NCBI GenBank assembly: GCA_024642185.1
Contig: JAHEBR010000002.1
Location: 1-42,564 of the forward strand
Length of the DNA: 42,564 nucleotides
Direction: 5' to 3'
Source: Marivivens sp.
Lineage (GTDB): Bacteria; Pseudomonadota; Alphaproteobacteria; Rhodobacterales; Rhodobacteraceae
In this document: piece by piece, positions 41,057 to 42,564 of the stretch
Position numbering within the stretch: position 1 is the stretch's first letter
Layout: every line of letters begins with the position of its first letter
Notes under the pieces: model-generated
What the model was told of the DNA's origin: nothing
What the model saw: the letters and a program-made list of their open reading frames with translations, nothing else
Database searches by the model: none
Program-made: the position numbers and the translations under genes

Positions 41057-41080
41057 CTGCGGCCCCTTTCGGGGCCGCAG
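41057..41080 (+). other. Intercistronic stem-loop before the SulP gene
   Basis: Perfect 10-bp stem CTGCGGCCCC/GGGGCCGCAG with a TTTC tetraloop, about 20 bp after the TIGR01244 stop. No T-run. Possibly partial termination or transcript processing before the transporter gene. Confidence 0.65.
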
Positions 41081-41116
41081 ACGCCATAACAACACGCCAA
41101 TAGATAAGGCTTCCGA

Positions 41117-42564
41117 ATGAAGTTGCGCTCTCTCGCCCGCTACATCCCCGTTCTCGATTGGGGGCGCAGCTATAACGCCAATGCCCTGTCCAACGACCTG
41201 ATCGCCGCGGTGATCGTGACGATCATGCTGGTGCCCCAGTCGCTGGCCTATGCCCTTCTTGCAGGCCTGCCGCCCGAGGCGGGCATCTATGCCTCGATCG
41301 TCCCGATCGTCCTTTATGCGATCTTCGGCACAAGCCGCGCCCTTGCCGTGGGCCCCGTCGCCGTTGTCTCGCTGATGACCGCGGCCGCCATCGGCAATGT
41401 GGCCGAAGCGGGAACGATGGGCTATGCCACGGCGGCCCTGACGCTTGCCTTCCTGTCGGGCGCGATGCTGTTGACTATGGGCGTTTTGCGTCTTGGCTTC
41501 ATCGCCAATTTCCTCTCGCACCCTGTCATCGCAGGCTTCATCACCGCTTCGGGCATCCTGATCGCCTCGAGCCAGATCGGCCATATCCTTGGCGTCAAGA
41601 CCGAGGGGCATACCCTGCCGGAAATCCTCGGCTCCTTGGTGCACGGCCTCGGTTCGACCAACTGGATCACCGTCGCGATCGGCGTTCCGGCCACCGCTTT
41701 CCTCTTCTGGGTTCGCAAGGGCCTCAAGCCGCTCCTGCGTTCGAAAGGCGTCGGCCCCCGCCTTGCGGATGTGCTGACCAAGGCCGGCCCCGTTGCCGCT
41801 GTTGTTGCAACGACGCTGGCGGTCTGGGCCTTCGGCCTTGCCGACAAGGGCGTGAAGATTGTGGGCGATGTGCCGCAGAGCCTGCCGCCCTTCACCATCC
41901 CCGATTTCTCGCCCTCGCTGGTGATGGATCTTCTGGTCCCGGCCCTTCTCATCTCGGTCATCGGCTTTGTGGAATCAATCTCGGTCGCCCAGACACTTGC
42001 CGCCAAGAAGCGCCAGCGCATCGACCCCGACCAGGAACTGATCGGCCTTGGCGCGGCCAATCTCGGCGCTGCCTTCACCGGCGGCTATCCGGTCACCGGC
42101 GGCTTTGCCCGCTCGGTCGTCAACTTCGACGCTGGCGCCGAAACCCCTGCCGCCGGCGCCTTCACCGCCATCGGCCTTGCCATTGCGGCTGTCGCGCTGA
42201 CCCCGCTCGTCTTCTTCCTGCCCAAGGCGACCCTCGCCGCGACCATCGTCGTCGCCGTCCTCAGCCTTGTCGATTTCTCGATCCTCAAGCGCAGCTGGAC
42301 CTACTCGAAGGACGATTTCATCGCCGTCGCCGCGACGATCCTTCTGACCCTGACCCTCGGCGTCGAAACCGGCGTCTCGGCGGGCGTTCTCCTGTCGCTC
42401 GTCCTTCACATCTACAAGACCACCCGCCCGCATATCGCCGAGGTGGGCCTTGTCGAAGGCTCAGAGCATTTCCGCAACATCCTGCGCCACCCGGTCAAGA
42501 CCGACCCCGCCCTTCTCTCGGTCCGGATCGACCAGAGCCTCTATTTCGCCAATGCACGGTTCCT
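41117..42564 (+). CDS. SulP family anion (sulfate) transporter, 3' end outside the window
   Basis: 482 codons visible, open to the window end. N-terminal YIPVLDWGRSYNANALSNDL and VTIMLVPQSLAYALLAGLPP are hallmark SulP sequences, followed by VGPVAVVSLMTAAAIG and about eleven further helices. The last visible residues (VRIDQSLYFANARFL) begin a C-terminal STAS domain. Such transporters move sulfate or other anions; next to persulfide oxidation genes, export or import of sulfate/sulfite is plausible. The ATG at 41117 has AAGG upstream. Confidence 0.92.
   Translation, partial: MKLRSLARYIPVLDWGRSYNANALSNDLIAAVIVTIMLVPQSLAYALLAGLPPEAGIYASIVPIVLYAIFGTSRALAVGPVAVVSLMTAAAIGNVAEAGTMGYATAALTLAFLSGAMLLTMGVLRLGFIANFLSHPVIAGFITASGILIASSQIGHILGVKTEGHTLPEILGSLVHGLGSTNWITVAIGVPATAFLFWVRKGLKPLLRSKGVGPRLADVLTKAGPVAAVVATTLAVWAFGLADKGVKIVGDVPQSLPPFTIPDFSPSLVMDLLVPALLISVIGFVESISVAQTLAAKKRQRIDPDQELIGLGAANLGAAFTGGYPVTGGFARSVVNFDAGAETPAAGAFTAIGLAIAAVALTPLVFFLPKATLAATIVVAVLSLVDFSILKRSWTYSKDDFIAVAATILLTLTLGVETGVSAGVLLSLVLHIYKTTRPHIAEVGLVEGSEHFRNILRHPVKTDPALLSVRIDQSLYFANARF

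Overview
The window is GC-rich alphaproteobacterial chromosome, most likely from the Rhodobacterales (Rhodobacter/Roseobacter group). The indications are a GapR (DUF2312) protein, a SqrR-type sulfide repressor, the aat / DUF2155 / MlaD-like / NDUFA12-like neighbourhood next to accBC, an error-prone DnaE2, and a symporter-fused histidine kinase beside an ScfR-type regulator. No phage genes, insertion sequences or CRISPR arrays are visible. Both edge genes are cut: dnaE2 on the left and a SulP transporter on the right.

Layout. 1-1966: 3' part of dnaE2 and an unknown secreted protein. 1924-8045 (minus): a tightly overlapping exopolysaccharide operon, transcribed as an unknown membrane-anchored protein, an O-antigen ligase/polymerase, a Wzz/tyrosine autokinase, ManC and a gluconokinase. 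8105-14723: mixed housekeeping and unknown genes (Old Yellow Enzyme, tRNA-Thr, an orphan Fe(III) permease, an unknown 291-residue protein, a Gdx/SugE exporter, GapR, a small membrane protein, and a FadB/FadJ-like protein that has lost its NAD domain). 14811-16708: a SqrR/BigR-like persulfide-sensing repressor divergent from two YeeE/YedE half-transporters and a TIGR01244 protein. 16705-22442 (minus): a FliM/FliN-like protein, then a signalling block with a symporter-histidine kinase, a small membrane protein, a receiver-only response regulator and an ScfR-like XRE regulator. 22668-29870 (plus): a complete five-gene branched-chain-amino-acid-type ABC importer followed by acetyl-CoA synthetase and a terminator. 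30040-36846: accB, accC, aat, then on the minus strand DUF2155, MlaD-like, NDUFA12-like, RidA, ClpX and ClpP. 36942-42564: a YihY membrane protein, phosphoglucomutase, and a second sulfur locus with a persulfide-dioxygenase-like protein, a second TIGR01244 protein and a SulP transporter.

Two systems stand out. The first is the signalling and uptake block at 17752-29870. The XRE regulator carries a central segment that aligns closely with the phospho-accepting dimerisation helix of the kinase encoded two genes downstream. The response regulator between them has no output domain. A kinase to receiver to transcription-factor relay controlling the divergent ABC-importer/acs operon is therefore a concrete, untested hypothesis. 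The second is the split sulfide/persulfide regulon. The repressor keeps the two sensing cysteines, and a shared 20-bp motif occurs in the promoters of both sulfur loci, 24 kb apart. A FadB/FadJ-like protein without a Rossmann domain, and with one catalytic glutamate replaced by glutamine, is a third oddity.

All calls come from reading the sequence and from family knowledge. No database search was run. Promoter, operator and hairpin calls are by eye.
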